Shown: positions 53,905 through 62,770, numbered from the stretch's first letter. The stretch: 62,770 nt of DNA from Verrucomicrobiota bacterium (GCA_020630975.1 JAHDID010000016.1:54720-117489); one strand, 5' to 3'. The notes: generated from the letters alone by a model not told the origin. A program made the numbers and translations.

Positions 53905-55274
53905 TGAACAACTCAGCCGAAGACCTCATAGGTAGCTACCTCGATGGAACCATCTCTCAAGAAGAGATGGCCGAGCTCCAGGAGCATCTGCGCCATGACT
54001 CTAAGGTGCGAGATCGCTTTTTGAGTATGCTCAGAGTTGATGGCCTATTACGCGAGGTTGCTAGTCGTCCAGACACCGCCATATCTCGCCTTTCCTCATC
54101 ACATAGGAAACCAATCATTTCGCTAACCGCCTGGGCATTGGGTTGCCTTTTAGCCATAATTGGAGTTATCTTGTGGCTACTACCATCATCCCCAACTATC
54201 CCCGTAGCAAATGTCGGTGAAGTGCGATCTGCAAAATGGCTGTCCACTCCGTTGGCGCCTGGCGAAAGACTGACATCAGGACACGAGATCAAATTAGCTT
54301 CAGGCAGCATCGATATACACTTCGATACCGGAGCCTTTGCCAGTATCCATGGGCCAGCCCACTTTGAGATAGGCCCTGCGAATCATGCATTCCTCCACTA
54401 CGGGAAAGCCTATGCAGAAGCTGATACAGAAACCTCTGAAGGTTTTACGATCCAGACCCATGCTGGCGAATTCGTGGATCGTGGCACCAGATTTCTAGCC
54501 ACAGCATCGCCTGATGGTTTTAGCCAAGTGCACGTCACATCTGGGATGGTCGACGTGAAGACTCCAGGGTTTGCCCATCGCAGCGTCACGGACGGTGGAG
54601 GCATCGGTATCGAGTCGGGCCAGATACCTGTAATGATTCAAATTGAACCGGGCTTGTCGACGCCTGATTTCAGCTTTCCTAATCTACCACCTCCAAGCCA
54701 GACAGACTATGCGTCACTTCACTCTGACACCGTCGACATGAGACTAGTGACCAGTGAAAAATCTCGCCGCCCAGGGGGCATCCACCCCAATAGTGGGAAC
54801 ACGGAGGTCCTCTTCGATGGTGATGGTCAAACATCACACGACCGACCTTATGAATCGGTCTTCTTCGACAACTCAATACATGGCCATTTTTTACTCAATT
54901 TAGGGAAAAGTATACCCATATCGCGAATACATACCTACTCTTGGCATCGTAATGCGGATAACCCTCAGGAAACTCTCCGCGCCGTTCAGCGTTACACACT
55001 ATGGGGAAGTAATGCAAAGGCAGCCCCGCAGTTTCCGAGCCCAGAATGGACACGGATCGCCCGAGTCGATACCGATGCCTTCTTCGACGTCAAAGCTGAG
55101 CAGATCCCTGACCGCCCTACTCAGCAAGCCTGCGCCATCTTTTCGAATGGAGGCAGCCTAGGCAACTATCGGCACTTGCTTTTCGAAGTCTTACCTACCT
55201 CAAACTTTGATGGCCATTTGGTCCATCATACTTTCTTTGGTGAAATCGATATTTTTGAAGCTACAAGTGAATGA
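53904..55274 (+). CDS. FecR-like anti-sigma / sensor with glycan-binding C-terminus
   Basis: The 456-residue protein has a short cytoplasmic anti-sigma segment (YLDGTISQEEMAELQEHL), a membrane helix (about 73-92) and a periplasmic FecR domain (about 120-220). A C-terminal F5/8-type domain follows (about 265-450, with a jelly-roll pattern). The layout matches PVC systems that sense a polymer outside and free the sigma factor. It is the partner of the sigma gene just before it. Confidence 0.85.
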   Translation: MNNSAEDLIGSYLDGTISQEEMAELQEHLRHDSKVRDRFLSMLRVDGLLREVASRPDTAISRLSSSHRKPIISLTAWALGCLLAIIGVILWLLPSSPTIPVANVGEVRSAKWLSTPLAPGERLTSGHEIKLASGSIDIHFDTGAFASIHGPAHFEIGPANHAFLHYGKAYAEADTETSEGFTIQTHAGEFVDRGTRFLATASPDGFSQVHVTSGMVDVKTPGFAHRSVTDGGGIGIESGQIPVMIQIEPGLSTPDFSFPNLPPPSQTDYASLHSDTVDMRLVTSEKSRRPGGIHPNSGNTEVLFDGDGQTSHDRPYESVFFDNSIHGHFLLNLGKSIPISRIHTYSWHRNADNPQETLRAVQRYTLWGSNAKAAPQFPSPEWTRIARVDTDAFFDVKAEQIPDRPTQQACAIFSNGGSLGNYRHLLFEVLPTSNFDGHLVHHTFFGEIDIFEATSE

Positions 55275-55321
55275 GACTAAAGCGGTCAGTCAGCTCAAAC
55301 CATGCTGGAATGTAATACCCT

Positions 55322-55782
55322 ACACTAGACAAGCAGCGACTTCACGAGCCCCGTGCTGTCCGCAAAGCGCTCACGATCTAGCCCCAGCAGACGTGCCTGG
55401 GTCAGCCACAGATTCGCGAGCGGCGTCCCCTCTGGCAGGTTGATGTGCTGGCCTCGCTTGATCTTGCCTTTGCCACCAGCCACGATGATCGGCAGATCAT
55501 TATACTGGTGAGTCGAGCCATCGCCCAGTCCACTTCCGTAGGTAAACAGCGTATTATCCAGCAGAGAGCTACCATCTGCCTCCTGGATGTCGGCCATCTT
55601 CTCCAGCAGGTAAACGTATTGCTCCATATAGAACTGATCCACCTTCAGCAGATCATCGATCATCTTGGTCTGGTTGTGCGACATCTGGTGGTGACTGCGT
55701 GGCTTACCATCCTCGAACAACCCCTCAAACTTATAGGGCGTATCCCAACGCTCGGGACCGATCATAAAGGTCGCCACATTCG
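55322..55782. repeat. Right 461-bp direct repeat (inside intact DUF1552)
   Basis: This copy is the natural 3' end of the DUF1552 gene. It matches 44120-44580 at an offset of exactly 11202 bases. It lies 47 bases after the FecR stop and marks the right edge of the putative island. Confidence 0.95.
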
Positions 55783-56689
55783 TCAGTCCCGTCTGCAGGG
55801 CCGTCACCATCAGATCCCCCATCAGGCGGATGTATTCCCCGCGCGGCAGGTAGCTCTCGGGTGGCTCGTCCATGGTCACCTTGGCCAGCTCCGCCCGCAT
55901 CGACTCGAGTCGCTCCATCTGTACCTCGATCGAGCGGATCGAGTCGTAGTATTCCGAAAATTTCTGCTGATCAGCGTAGCCCAGATCACGCTTCACACTG
56001 TGCGCATCGGCCAACACCAGATCGGTGATGTCGCGATACCCCTCGATTTCCTGTGTGGAGAACAGTCGGCGATACATCTTGCGCGGGCTACGGATCGAAG
56101 GCGCCAGATGCCCCGTGCCGTACCAAGAGATATTGTCGAAGTAGATCGACTCTTTGTTATCGCGATGGCTATTGCAGCTAAACTCGAGGGTGGAGAAAGG
56201 CGTCTCCTGACCGATCTCATCGGCCACGATATGGTCTAGCGTGCGGTCCAGCGGCCAGGCCGATTGCTTGATGGTGTAGGGCTCGGCACTGCTCAGATAG
56301 CAGGAAGCACACTGCGCATGCACATCCGTGCCATTCTGAAAAGTACGGTCCATCCCAGTGATCAGCGATAGCTGGTCCTTCATCCCCGCAAGCGGCTGCA
56401 TCGTCGGTGTGAGATGCTCGAGCGGCCTAGTGCTAAAATTGGGGTCCTGCTCGCCCAGCGACTTCATGACGCCACCGAGATTGCCCTTGGGGATGATGTG
56501 ATCGGCCTCGCCCGGGAAAAATCCACGCCGCACCACACCGATCGGCACGTAGTAGTGAGCCATCCGCTGGCGCACGGTAGCCGCAGCACTCAGGCTCTCC
56601 AGCCAGGGTAGTGATAGCGCCGCACCGCCGATGCCTCGGAGAAAATTGCGTCGGCTATGATCTGGGTTCCATCGGCTTCTCTTCATCAA
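55325..56689 (-). CDS. DUF1552 protein, Tat-exported
   Basis: The 454-residue protein begins with a twin-arginine signal (HSRRNFLRGIGGAALSLPW), so it is folded before export. The family is PVC-specific and nearly always paired with a DUF1592-type cytochrome c; the biochemical role is unknown. The C-terminal 150 residues are duplicated at 44124. It starts 6 bases after the DUF1592 stop, in one operon. Confidence 0.88.
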   Translation of the reverse strand: MMKRSRWNPDHSRRNFLRGIGGAALSLPWLESLSAAATVRQRMAHYYVPIGVVRRGFFPGEADHIIPKGNLGGVMKSLGEQDPNFSTRPLEHLTPTMQPLAGMKDQLSLITGMDRTFQNGTDVHAQCASCYLSSAEPYTIKQSAWPLDRTLDHIVADEIGQETPFSTLEFSCNSHRDNKESIYFDNISWYGTGHLAPSIRSPRKMYRRLFSTQEIEGYRDITDLVLADAHSVKRDLGYADQQKFSEYYDSIRSIEVQMERLESMRAELAKVTMDEPPESYLPRGEYIRLMGDLMVTALQTGLTNVATFMIGPERWDTPYKFEGLFEDGKPRSHHQMSHNQTKMIDDLLKVDQFYMEQYVYLLEKMADIQEADGSSLLDNTLFTYGSGLGDGSTHQYNDLPIIVAGGKGKIKRGQHINLPEGTPLANLWLTQARLLGLDRERFADSTGLVKSLLV

Positions 56690-56695
56690 AAAAAA

Positions 56696-58834
56696 TCAGT
56701 GTGGGCTGGCGACATAGTCGCTGTCTTTGGCTAGGTGGGTCTTGCTGAGAAAAGGCTCGCTGATCACGATGGCTCGGATCATCGCCTGAAAGCGATAGTC
56801 GCCAGCCTGCGTGGCATCGACGATCTCATCGAGCGCTGGCTGGTCGGCAGGCCCCAGTCGACGAGCCAAGGCAAAGGAAAGCAAGTGACCTGCCAACCCT
56901 CGAGCGAAGCGGTCTTTCTCGGCTAGGATGGCATCCTTAAACCCGATCACATCGGTGAACTCGTGCTTCCGAAACAAGGTGCCACTCATATCGACTTCGC
57001 GCCCGTTTTCATACTCCTCGCGCCAGCCACCGACAGGATCGTAATTCTCCAACGCGAAACCCAGTGGATCGATCTGCTCATGACAGCCCCGACAATCCGA
57101 CCGCTCACGGTGCATCGATAGCCTCTCGCGCAGGGTCAGGTGCTCCTCGCCCTCCGGCGGTTTCTCACCGAGCGCAGGCACATCGGCAGGCGGCGGCTTT
57201 GGCGGATTGTTAAAGATCACACTCGCCATCCATGCGCCACGAGTGATCGGCTGAGTGCGCTCTGGACCAGATGTCATCGTCATCACCGCCGCATTGGTTA
57301 TTACTCCACCATAGCGACGGTCTTCCAGCGGATAGCGATGAAATGGGATAACAGTAGGCGGCCTCAGATTGGCTTTCTTCATCTTACCGCTTTTCGGATC
57401 CAGCCTAGCCACCTGCTCGTAGCCGAGACTGGTGTGTAGGAGATCTGAGCGGTAAGTAAAGTCGGGATCGATCAGATCCATCACCGGACGATCCTCGATA
57501 AGTACAGTCTCAAAAACCAAGAGAGGCTCCAGCATCATATGCATCGAGGCTTTGTATTTGGAGAAATAAAAATTGGGATAAGCCTCCCGATCTGGCACCG
57601 AGGAAATGATGCGATCGAGCTGCAGCCACTGCGCGGGAAAGCTGTCGCAAAACCGCTTGATACGCCGATCCTCCAGCATCCGGCCGACCTGCCCTGACAA
57701 GACACCACCATCCAACAATTCACCACTCTCAGCCAACTGCAGCAGCTCATCATCCGGCAGCCCTCCCCACAAAAAGAATGACAACCGCGAAGCTAATTCC
57801 CCTGCAGAGACCCGACTCGTGCCCTCATTCCCGTCCTGAGCTCCTTCGTAGAGATAGAGAAACTTTGGTGAAGCGATCGCTGCCGAGGCGACCCGCTTCA
57901 TCACCGCGGCATGATCATCCCCCTCCTCAAGTCCAGCCGAGGCATAGGCGACATAGCGATCCAGCACTTCAGCCTCCGGTTCACCGCGAAAGGCTCGCGT
58001 CAAAAACACAGCTATCCGCTCTCGCACCAGTCCCGCATCTGACTGCTCCGACTCAGGCGGCGAAAAAAACTCATCCCATATCCCGACATTTTTACGCACA
58101 AAATCAGGGCTATCGACGATCGACCGACTCAGCTTCATGAACGACTCCATGAGCAGAGGCGACAGCGATAGGTGGTCGGCCTGAGTATCATAGCCATGCT
58201 CCGCTCGGAGATCCTGCGGAAAAGGCGCGACACCAGCCAGACGCGGCTCGATCATCTGACTCTTTCCCAGCGGTCGCGAGCCGACATGCACCGTCTCGGC
58301 CATCACACCTGTCTCTGGCTGGAAATAGTCCCTGTGCTCGCGCATGATCCGCTCCGGCAGAGAGTAGATCACCCGATCTAGCTGGAACAAATCCTGCACC
58401 GCATTGGCATAGAGAAAGCGGTTCATCCGCCGGATCGGAGTCGGCGGGTAAGTCTTTTCCTCCGACAAAGACTGATCTAGCACCGCCTCTAGAGCCGCCA
58501 ACAACTCCTGCCGCCGCTCCGGATCGATCTGCGGCTCCTCCTCCGGAGGCATTTCCTCAAAGTCGATCACATCGATCAAATCCGCCACCAAGTCGAGATT
58601 GTCGCTGAGATCGCCCAATTTCTCGATCTGCAGGAGATCGACCTTTCCTTTCACCTTGCCAGACTCGCCATGACAGCTCACACAATACTCGGCAAAGACA
58701 GGTTCGATCAGCTCTGAGAAAGAATCACTTGCAGAAGAGTTTAAGATAAGTAAGGAAAAACACCCCACTATGCAGGTAAGTGTTAGGGTTTGCTCCAAGC
58801 GGTCTCTCCTCATCCTCTTGAGCAATCTACCCAT
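56696..58834 (-). CDS. PVC cytochrome c protein (DUF1587/1592/1588/1585)
   Basis: The 712-residue exported protein has two c-type heme sites, CVSCHG (about 52-57) and CRGCHE (about 583-588, followed by QIDPLGFALENYDPVGGWR). Between them is the DUF1587-DUF1592-DUF1588 architecture, with DUF1585 at the end. These are periplasmic redox proteins of planctomycetes and verrucomicrobia with unproven substrates. It is the first gene of the DUF1592-DUF1552 operon. Confidence 0.9.
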   Translation of the reverse strand: MGRLLKRMRRDRLEQTLTLTCIVGCFSLLILNSSASDSFSELIEPVFAEYCVSCHGESGKVKGKVDLLQIEKLGDLSDNLDLVADLIDVIDFEEMPPEEEPQIDPERRQELLAALEAVLDQSLSEEKTYPPTPIRRMNRFLYANAVQDLFQLDRVIYSLPERIMREHRDYFQPETGVMAETVHVGSRPLGKSQMIEPRLAGVAPFPQDLRAEHGYDTQADHLSLSPLLMESFMKLSRSIVDSPDFVRKNVGIWDEFFSPPESEQSDAGLVRERIAVFLTRAFRGEPEAEVLDRYVAYASAGLEEGDDHAAVMKRVASAAIASPKFLYLYEGAQDGNEGTSRVSAGELASRLSFFLWGGLPDDELLQLAESGELLDGGVLSGQVGRMLEDRRIKRFCDSFPAQWLQLDRIISSVPDREAYPNFYFSKYKASMHMMLEPLLVFETVLIEDRPVMDLIDPDFTYRSDLLHTSLGYEQVARLDPKSGKMKKANLRPPTVIPFHRYPLEDRRYGGVITNAAVMTMTSGPERTQPITRGAWMASVIFNNPPKPPPADVPALGEKPPEGEEHLTLRERLSMHRERSDCRGCHEQIDPLGFALENYDPVGGWREEYENGREVDMSGTLFRKHEFTDVIGFKDAILAEKDRFARGLAGHLLSFALARRLGPADQPALDEIVDATQAGDYRFQAMIRAIVISEPFLSKTHLAKDSDYVASPH

Positions 58835-59064
58835 AGAAACGGCCAGATGTAGTGACGTGATGACGCTTTGCGTACCTATGTAAGAAGGAAAATCCAGCCA
58901 TGTAGATAGCCAACACGCCCTAACTTAATCCTTACGAAATCTGCGCGACAAATGGGGTGATAACGACTAACCTGTGACAAATTTAGATCTTTTAAGACTC
59001 AAATTTTCAAAAACCCTCAACCCTTCACGAAGACTCAACAACGACCTGCACAACTGCCTACCAC
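58835..59064. other. Intergenic, divergent promoter region
   Basis: The 230 bases between divergent DUF1592 and deacetylase genes hold no ORF, hairpin or repeat that I can support. Promoters for both genes must lie here. Confidence 0.3.
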
Positions 59065-60747
59065 ATGAAATCTACGACACCCGTATCGCTACTCCTCCTA
59101 ATAGCCTGTCTCATAGCACCTTACACCCTGAAAGCCGACAACAGTATCTATGGCCCACAGGAGCAAAATTGGGACGGTGTCGGACGTGTCGCCTTCACCT
59201 TTGACTGCGCACAGTGGGGCGATAAGGGCCTCGATCACATCCTCCAAACCATGGAGGAAAAGGGTGTCACCGGCTCGTTTTTCTGTACCGGTAAATTTTT
59301 TGAGCGAAACAAAGAAGGCATGATGAAAATCGTCAATGCCGGTCACGAAATCGTGAACCACAGCTACGAGCACGATCGCAAAAACTCTGTCGAAGAGTGC
59401 GAGCGCGTAGCAGACATCTTCCGCAAGCAGAGCGGCGGCCATGAGATGGTAAAGATCTTCCGCGTCCCTTACCTCGACGAAACAGGCGTGAGCTGGCCTT
59501 ACTTCGCCAGCAAAGGATGGCTGAAGGGCTATGTCAGCATCATCACCTGCGATGCTCTGCCTGATTTCAAATACATCACCGATCAGCAGTTCCTAAACAA
59601 CTTCGCCCACTGGGTGAAAAACGGCTCTTACCGACGTCTCGGCATTCAGAGCGTCTACAAACACTCCGGCCCCGGCCACATCAATGGTGCCTCCATCCTC
59701 ATGCATATCGATGGCTACCGCTTTCACCTGATCGGGCCGATGATCGATATCGTAAAGCGCCAGGGCTACCTCTGCACGACTCACTCAGCAGCCTCGGCAG
59801 TGTACACCCTCGGTGCTCCCACCAAGCGCCCGGATGAAAAGACTCTCGACGAGATGCTGCTCTCCAGCCTAAACAAAATGACACCTCGCGTCGCCGAGAT
59901 CCGCAAAGCTAAAGAACTCGAAGAGCAGAAACACAAGGAAGCAATCAAAGCTCATGCCGAGATGGCGCGCCAACAGAGCGCTCGCCCAGACGCAGACAAG
60001 ATGGCTGCCGCACTAGAAGCTTTTGAGAAAGGTCTGAAGAACCAGGAAGTCGGCCTGCGTGGCAATCTCTCGATCACCTTCGACTGTGATGACTACAGCC
60101 CGATCGCTCTACAGAAGATCCTAAACACACTGAAAGAGAATGAAGTCCGCTCGACCTTCTACATCACCGAGCGCTACCTCAATGACAGCCCAGCAGCGGT
60201 CAAAGCCATCCTCGAGCACGGCCACGAAGTCGCCAACCGAGGGCAGAGCTACTTCAACGAAGCTGAGAGCGTCGATACCATCGCCAGCTTTGCCCACCAA
60301 TTCAAAGAGCGCACCGGCGTCGAAATGGTAAAACTATTCCGCGCTCACAAAGGTGCCGAAGAAAACATCGATTGGGAAGGCTTGAGCGAAGAAGGCTGGG
60401 ATAAGGGCTATGTCAGCCTCGATACCAATGACTTCGACGATGAGTACCGCGGCATCAGCGATGGCTACTTCATGGTTCGCTTCAAAATCTACATGACTTA
60501 CGTGCCCCAAAAGCGCGTCGACATCATCAATGTCCCACCTCTCGGCTCAGGTACAGCAGATGGTGCAGTGGTTCAGTTTCATCCTGCCGGCTACCGCTAC
60601 CACAAACTCGACGAGATGATCCGCCATATCCGCAGTCTCAACTACTCCATCATCCCCCAATCAGAGATGATGGCTATCGGCAGTGCATATGCCGACTCCC
60701 TCGAGGAGTCTGAGCAAAAAGCAGGCAGAGAACTCGTAGCGAATTAA
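59065..60747 (+). CDS. Tandem polysaccharide deacetylase-like protein (two NodB domains)
   Basis: The 560-residue exported protein (signal peptide about 1-23) has two NodB homology domains. The first (about 40-240) has TFDCAQWGD and NHSYEH, so it keeps the HxxxH metal site and the first Asp, but has Cys where the second Asp of TFDD should be. A charged helical linker covers about 260-330. The second (about 330-530) has TFDCDDYS but NRGQSYF in place of NHSxxH, so it has probably lost activity. Substrate could be peptidoglycan, chitin-like or host glycan. Confidence 0.85.
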   Translation: MKSTTPVSLLLLIACLIAPYTLKADNSIYGPQEQNWDGVGRVAFTFDCAQWGDKGLDHILQTMEEKGVTGSFFCTGKFFERNKEGMMKIVNAGHEIVNHSYEHDRKNSVEECERVADIFRKQSGGHEMVKIFRVPYLDETGVSWPYFASKGWLKGYVSIITCDALPDFKYITDQQFLNNFAHWVKNGSYRRLGIQSVYKHSGPGHINGASILMHIDGYRFHLIGPMIDIVKRQGYLCTTHSAASAVYTLGAPTKRPDEKTLDEMLLSSLNKMTPRVAEIRKAKELEEQKHKEAIKAHAEMARQQSARPDADKMAAALEAFEKGLKNQEVGLRGNLSITFDCDDYSPIALQKILNTLKENEVRSTFYITERYLNDSPAAVKAILEHGHEVANRGQSYFNEAESVDTIASFAHQFKERTGVEMVKLFRAHKGAEENIDWEGLSEEGWDKGYVSLDTNDFDDEYRGISDGYFMVRFKIYMTYVPQKRVDIINVPPLGSGTADGAVVQFHPAGYRYHKLDEMIRHIRSLNYSIIPQSEMMAIGSAYADSLEESEQKAGRELVAN

Positions 60748-60796
60748 AAGCTGCGCTTGTTCCCCTCTGCGCTAATACCAAGGTTGCAATTGGGTG

Positions 60797-60816
60797 TTAG
60801 AGTTAATAAACTCTAA
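60797..60816. promoter_or_regulatory. Palindrome 6 bases before the phosphohexomutase start
   Basis: TTAGAGTT (60797-60804), AATA, AACTCTAA (60809-60816) is a perfect 8-bp inverted repeat ending 6 bases before the ATG at 60823, where a ribosome site would normally lie. It could be an operator, or a hairpin that limits translation. Confidence 0.45.
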
Positions 60817-60822
60817 ATACCC

Positions 60823-62770
60823 ATGAATACCGACTTGTTAGCTTGCCTAGATACTGCCCTGTCCAGCGGAGACCTCCAACAGAGCGCCTACGACAATATT
60901 CGCGAGCTCATTGAGAGCTCGTCCGAACCTCGCTACGAGGCCGTCATCGCAGAGCTGGCAGAGGCTGGGCACTGGAGCGAGCTAAACGACCGATTTTTCA
61001 AAAAGCTGGCATTCGGCACAGGCGGTCTACGCGGCCGCACCATCGGCGCCATCGTAGCTCCTAGCGAGCAGGGCTCTGCAGCAGAGGGCGAGCGCCCCGA
61101 TCATCCTTGCGTGGGCACCAATGCGCTGAACCACTACAACATCACCCGCGCCACCCTCGGTCTAGTCCGCCACCTGCTGGCCAGCCACTCTGGCGAGGGC
61201 AAACCATCGATCGCTCTAGCACGAGATACCCGCCACTACGGCGAGGAATTCGCCGAATGCGTCTGCCGCGTCGCCACTGAAAATGGCGTGGACGTCCACC
61301 TTTTCACCCTACCTCGCTCCACACCTCATCTGAGCTTCGCTGTGCGCCACCTGAATGCCACCGCAGGCATCGTGCTGACCGCTAGTCACAATCCGCCGCA
61401 CGATAATGGCTACAAAGTCTACGCCGCCGATGGGGCCCAGATCGTCGAGCCCGATGCCAGCCAGATCATCGAGCAGGTCAATGCTATCTCCGGCGAGAGC
61501 TACCCCGCTGTGCCCGAGGCCGAGCAGGGCACCGTGCACCGTATCGGTACCGAGCTAGACGAGCCCTATCTGGCCAGACTCGAGACCCTGCTGCTGAATC
61601 CTGACATGGTCAAAGCTCAGACCGACCTGAAGATCGTCTTCACCAACCTCCACGGCACCGGCGGCACCATCTCGCCATCGCTGCTACGCAGGCTGGGTTT
61701 CCACTGCGATACTGTGGCTGAGCAAGATGTCGAAGACGGCTGGTTCCCCAGCGTGAAGTCGCCCAACCCAGAAAACGCCGAAGCTCTAGAGATGGCTATC
61801 GCCCAGGCCGAAGCATCCGGAGCCGACCTCGTGATCGGTACCGACCCCGACTGCGATCGTATGGCCGTAGCGGTGAAAAATGCCGAGGGCAAAATGACCC
61901 TGCTAACCGGCAACCAAATCGGCTCGCTGATGGGCTACTACCGACTGAAGACTTTCTCAGAGAATGGCGTGCTCAACGATGCTAACAAAAAGAACGCCGT
62001 GCTGGTAAAGACCTTTGTCACCACCGAGCTACAGACTGCTATCGCTCGCGATTATGGCGTAGAGGCGGTGAACACTCTCACCGGATTCAAATACATCGGT
62101 GCCAAGCTGCGCAAATACGAAAACGCTCTACCCGAGGAGGCCCGCGCCAACTACCGCCAGCTCAGCGATGCCGAGACTCGCGACCTACGCCTGCAGCATT
62201 CGCGCTTTTTCGTCTTCGGGGGAGAGGAGAGCTACGGCTACCTCGGCGCCGACTTCCTACGGGATAAAGATGGCAATGGTGCCGTAGCGATGTTTGCCGA
62301 GGTATGCGCCTACGCCGCGTCCCAGGGCATCACCGCTGTCGAGCTACTCGACCAGCTTTTCTGCCAGCACGGCATCTACATGGAGGGCCAGCACGCCGAG
62401 GTACTCGCCGGAGCCGATGGTGCAGCTCAGATCCAGATGCTAGCCAAAGGCTACAGCGCCGAGCCACCTGCCGAGATAGATGGATCTGCGGTGGTAGCCG
62501 TGCGCGACTACCAAAATGACGACCACATCGATGAGGAAGGCGATACCATCCCCAAAGAGAAGATGGTTTTCTTCGACCTGGCCGATGGCCGTGCCTTCGC
62601 CGTGCGCCCATCCGGTACCGAGCCCAAGATCAAATACTACATCTACATCCGCCCCAGCGCCGATGCCGATCCCATCGCTCCAGCCGACCTGGCAGATGCC
62701 AAAGCCGCAGCACAGACCCAGTTTGACTCGCTAAAAGCCGCCATCGTCGCCGACATGCAGCAGCGACTGG
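60823..62770 (+). CDS. Alpha-phosphohexomutase (phosphoglucomutase/phosphomannomutase), 3' truncated by window
   Basis: The open frame runs from ATG 60823 to the window end, 649 codons with no stop. It has the N-terminal FGTGGLRGRTIG, the active-site serine loop TASHNPPHDNGYKVY (phosphoserine), the metal loop GTDPDCDRM and the sugar-binding GGEESYG. The C-terminal phosphate site is RPSGTEPKIKYYIY. This long class interconverts glucose or mannose 1- and 6-phosphates, linking to UDP-sugar and glycan supply. Only the last residues are missing. Confidence 0.93.
   Translation, partial: MNTDLLACLDTALSSGDLQQSAYDNIRELIESSSEPRYEAVIAELAEAGHWSELNDRFFKKLAFGTGGLRGRTIGAIVAPSEQGSAAEGERPDHPCVGTNALNHYNITRATLGLVRHLLASHSGEGKPSIALARDTRHYGEEFAECVCRVATENGVDVHLFTLPRSTPHLSFAVRHLNATAGIVLTASHNPPHDNGYKVYAADGAQIVEPDASQIIEQVNAISGESYPAVPEAEQGTVHRIGTELDEPYLARLETLLLNPDMVKAQTDLKIVFTNLHGTGGTISPSLLRRLGFHCDTVAEQDVEDGWFPSVKSPNPENAEALEMAIAQAEASGADLVIGTDPDCDRMAVAVKNAEGKMTLLTGNQIGSLMGYYRLKTFSENGVLNDANKKNAVLVKTFVTTELQTAIARDYGVEAVNTLTGFKYIGAKLRKYENALPEEARANYRQLSDAETRDLRLQHSRFFVFGGEESYGYLGADFLRDKDGNGAVAMFAEVCAYAASQGITAVELLDQLFCQHGIYMEGQHAEVLAGADGAAQIQMLAKGYSAEPPAEIDGSAVVAVRDYQNDDHIDEEGDTIPKEKMVFFDLADGRAFAVRPSGTEPKIKYYIYIRPSADADPIAPADLADAKAAAQTQFDSLKAAIVADMQQRL

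Larger units (their letters stand above)
44581..55321. mobile_element. Putative 10.7-kb island between direct repeats
   Basis: The unique segment between the repeats carries six large genes of carbohydrate and redox type plus a sigma/FecR pair. It is visibly AT-richer than its flanks: 47221-47280 has 20 G+C in 60 by hand count. Gene content and base composition suggest acquisition. No integrase, transposase or tRNA was found, so movement would rely on homologous recombination between the 461-bp copies. Assembly artefact at a repeat is the main alternative. Confidence 0.65.

Noticed and set aside
1-62770. tRNA, rRNA, integrase or transposase genes
   Set aside because: I looked on both strands, particularly at the island edges, and found none that I could support.

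Overview
The window looks like chromosomal DNA of a free-living, probably marine, Verrucomicrobiota bacterium, most likely Verrucomicrobiales. The phylum call rests on family content. It has a DUF1552 plus DUF1585/1587/1588/1592 (planctomycete/verrucomicrobial cytochrome c) pair, and a 1273-residue ThuA / PQQ-like dehydrogenase / cytochrome c / NPCBM protein. It also has two FGly sulfatases, a PVC-type ECF sigma with a FecR-like partner, and a Bacteroidetes/Verrucomicrobia-type long PurF. Genus cannot be fixed from the sequence. No rRNA, tRNA, CRISPR array, integrase or transposase was seen.

Layout. 1-2200: a two-gene operon of an unknown protein and an Hsp70/actin-fold ATPase. 2200-11200: a secreted zincin, riboflavin synthase, an AmiE-like/NamZ fusion for cell-wall sugar turnover, a Uma2 nuclease-fold protein, a LysR regulator and a sulfatase. 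11200-23300: a carbohydrate locus with an AraC regulator, an orphan secretin-N-domain protein, the ThuA/cytochrome giant, a GH130, a DUF1861 protein, a predicted alpha/alpha-toroid protein and a sodium:solute symporter. 23400-34100: housekeeping genes (comF-like, UDP-glucuronate decarboxylase, DinG helicase, PfkB kinase, accB-accC, purM, purF). 34150-39600: a VapBC-like pair, a phosphoesterase, a SWIM-SNF2 helicase and small unknowns. 39650-44115: a type II secretion/type IV pilus-like set gspE-[toxin-antitoxin]-gspF-gspG-gspH.

44120-55782 is the most striking region. About 10.7 kb of visibly more AT-rich DNA carries a gluconate-2-dehydrogenase subunit 3-like protein, a GMC oxidoreductase, a sulfatase, a GH99-like protein, a 1144-residue lyase-like protein and a divergent sigma/FecR pair. 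It is bracketed by two 461-bp direct repeats, each the 3' end of the DUF1552 gene. The right copy is the intact gene and the left is a truncated remnant abutting gspH. This is what single-crossover integration of a circular molecule would leave. After it come the DUF1552/DUF1592 pair, a tandem polysaccharide-deacetylase protein and the start of a phosphohexomutase gene cut by the window end.

Three kinds of non-coding structure recur. (1) AATAGGGTACA is repeated at exactly 21-bp spacing in three arrays (3, 2 and 2 copies), each just upstream of a gene; two arrays share 36 identical bases. (2) REP-like hairpins with a GTAG foot occur as inverted twin pairs at gene ends (16-83, 11105-11201, 23284-23363, 27808-27889), with related singles. 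(3) There are candidate operators, the clearest being a 19-bp palindrome ending at the antitoxin ATG at 34175, with promoter spacing that predicts a leaderless mRNA. Functional statements come from recognising families by eye; no database search was possible.
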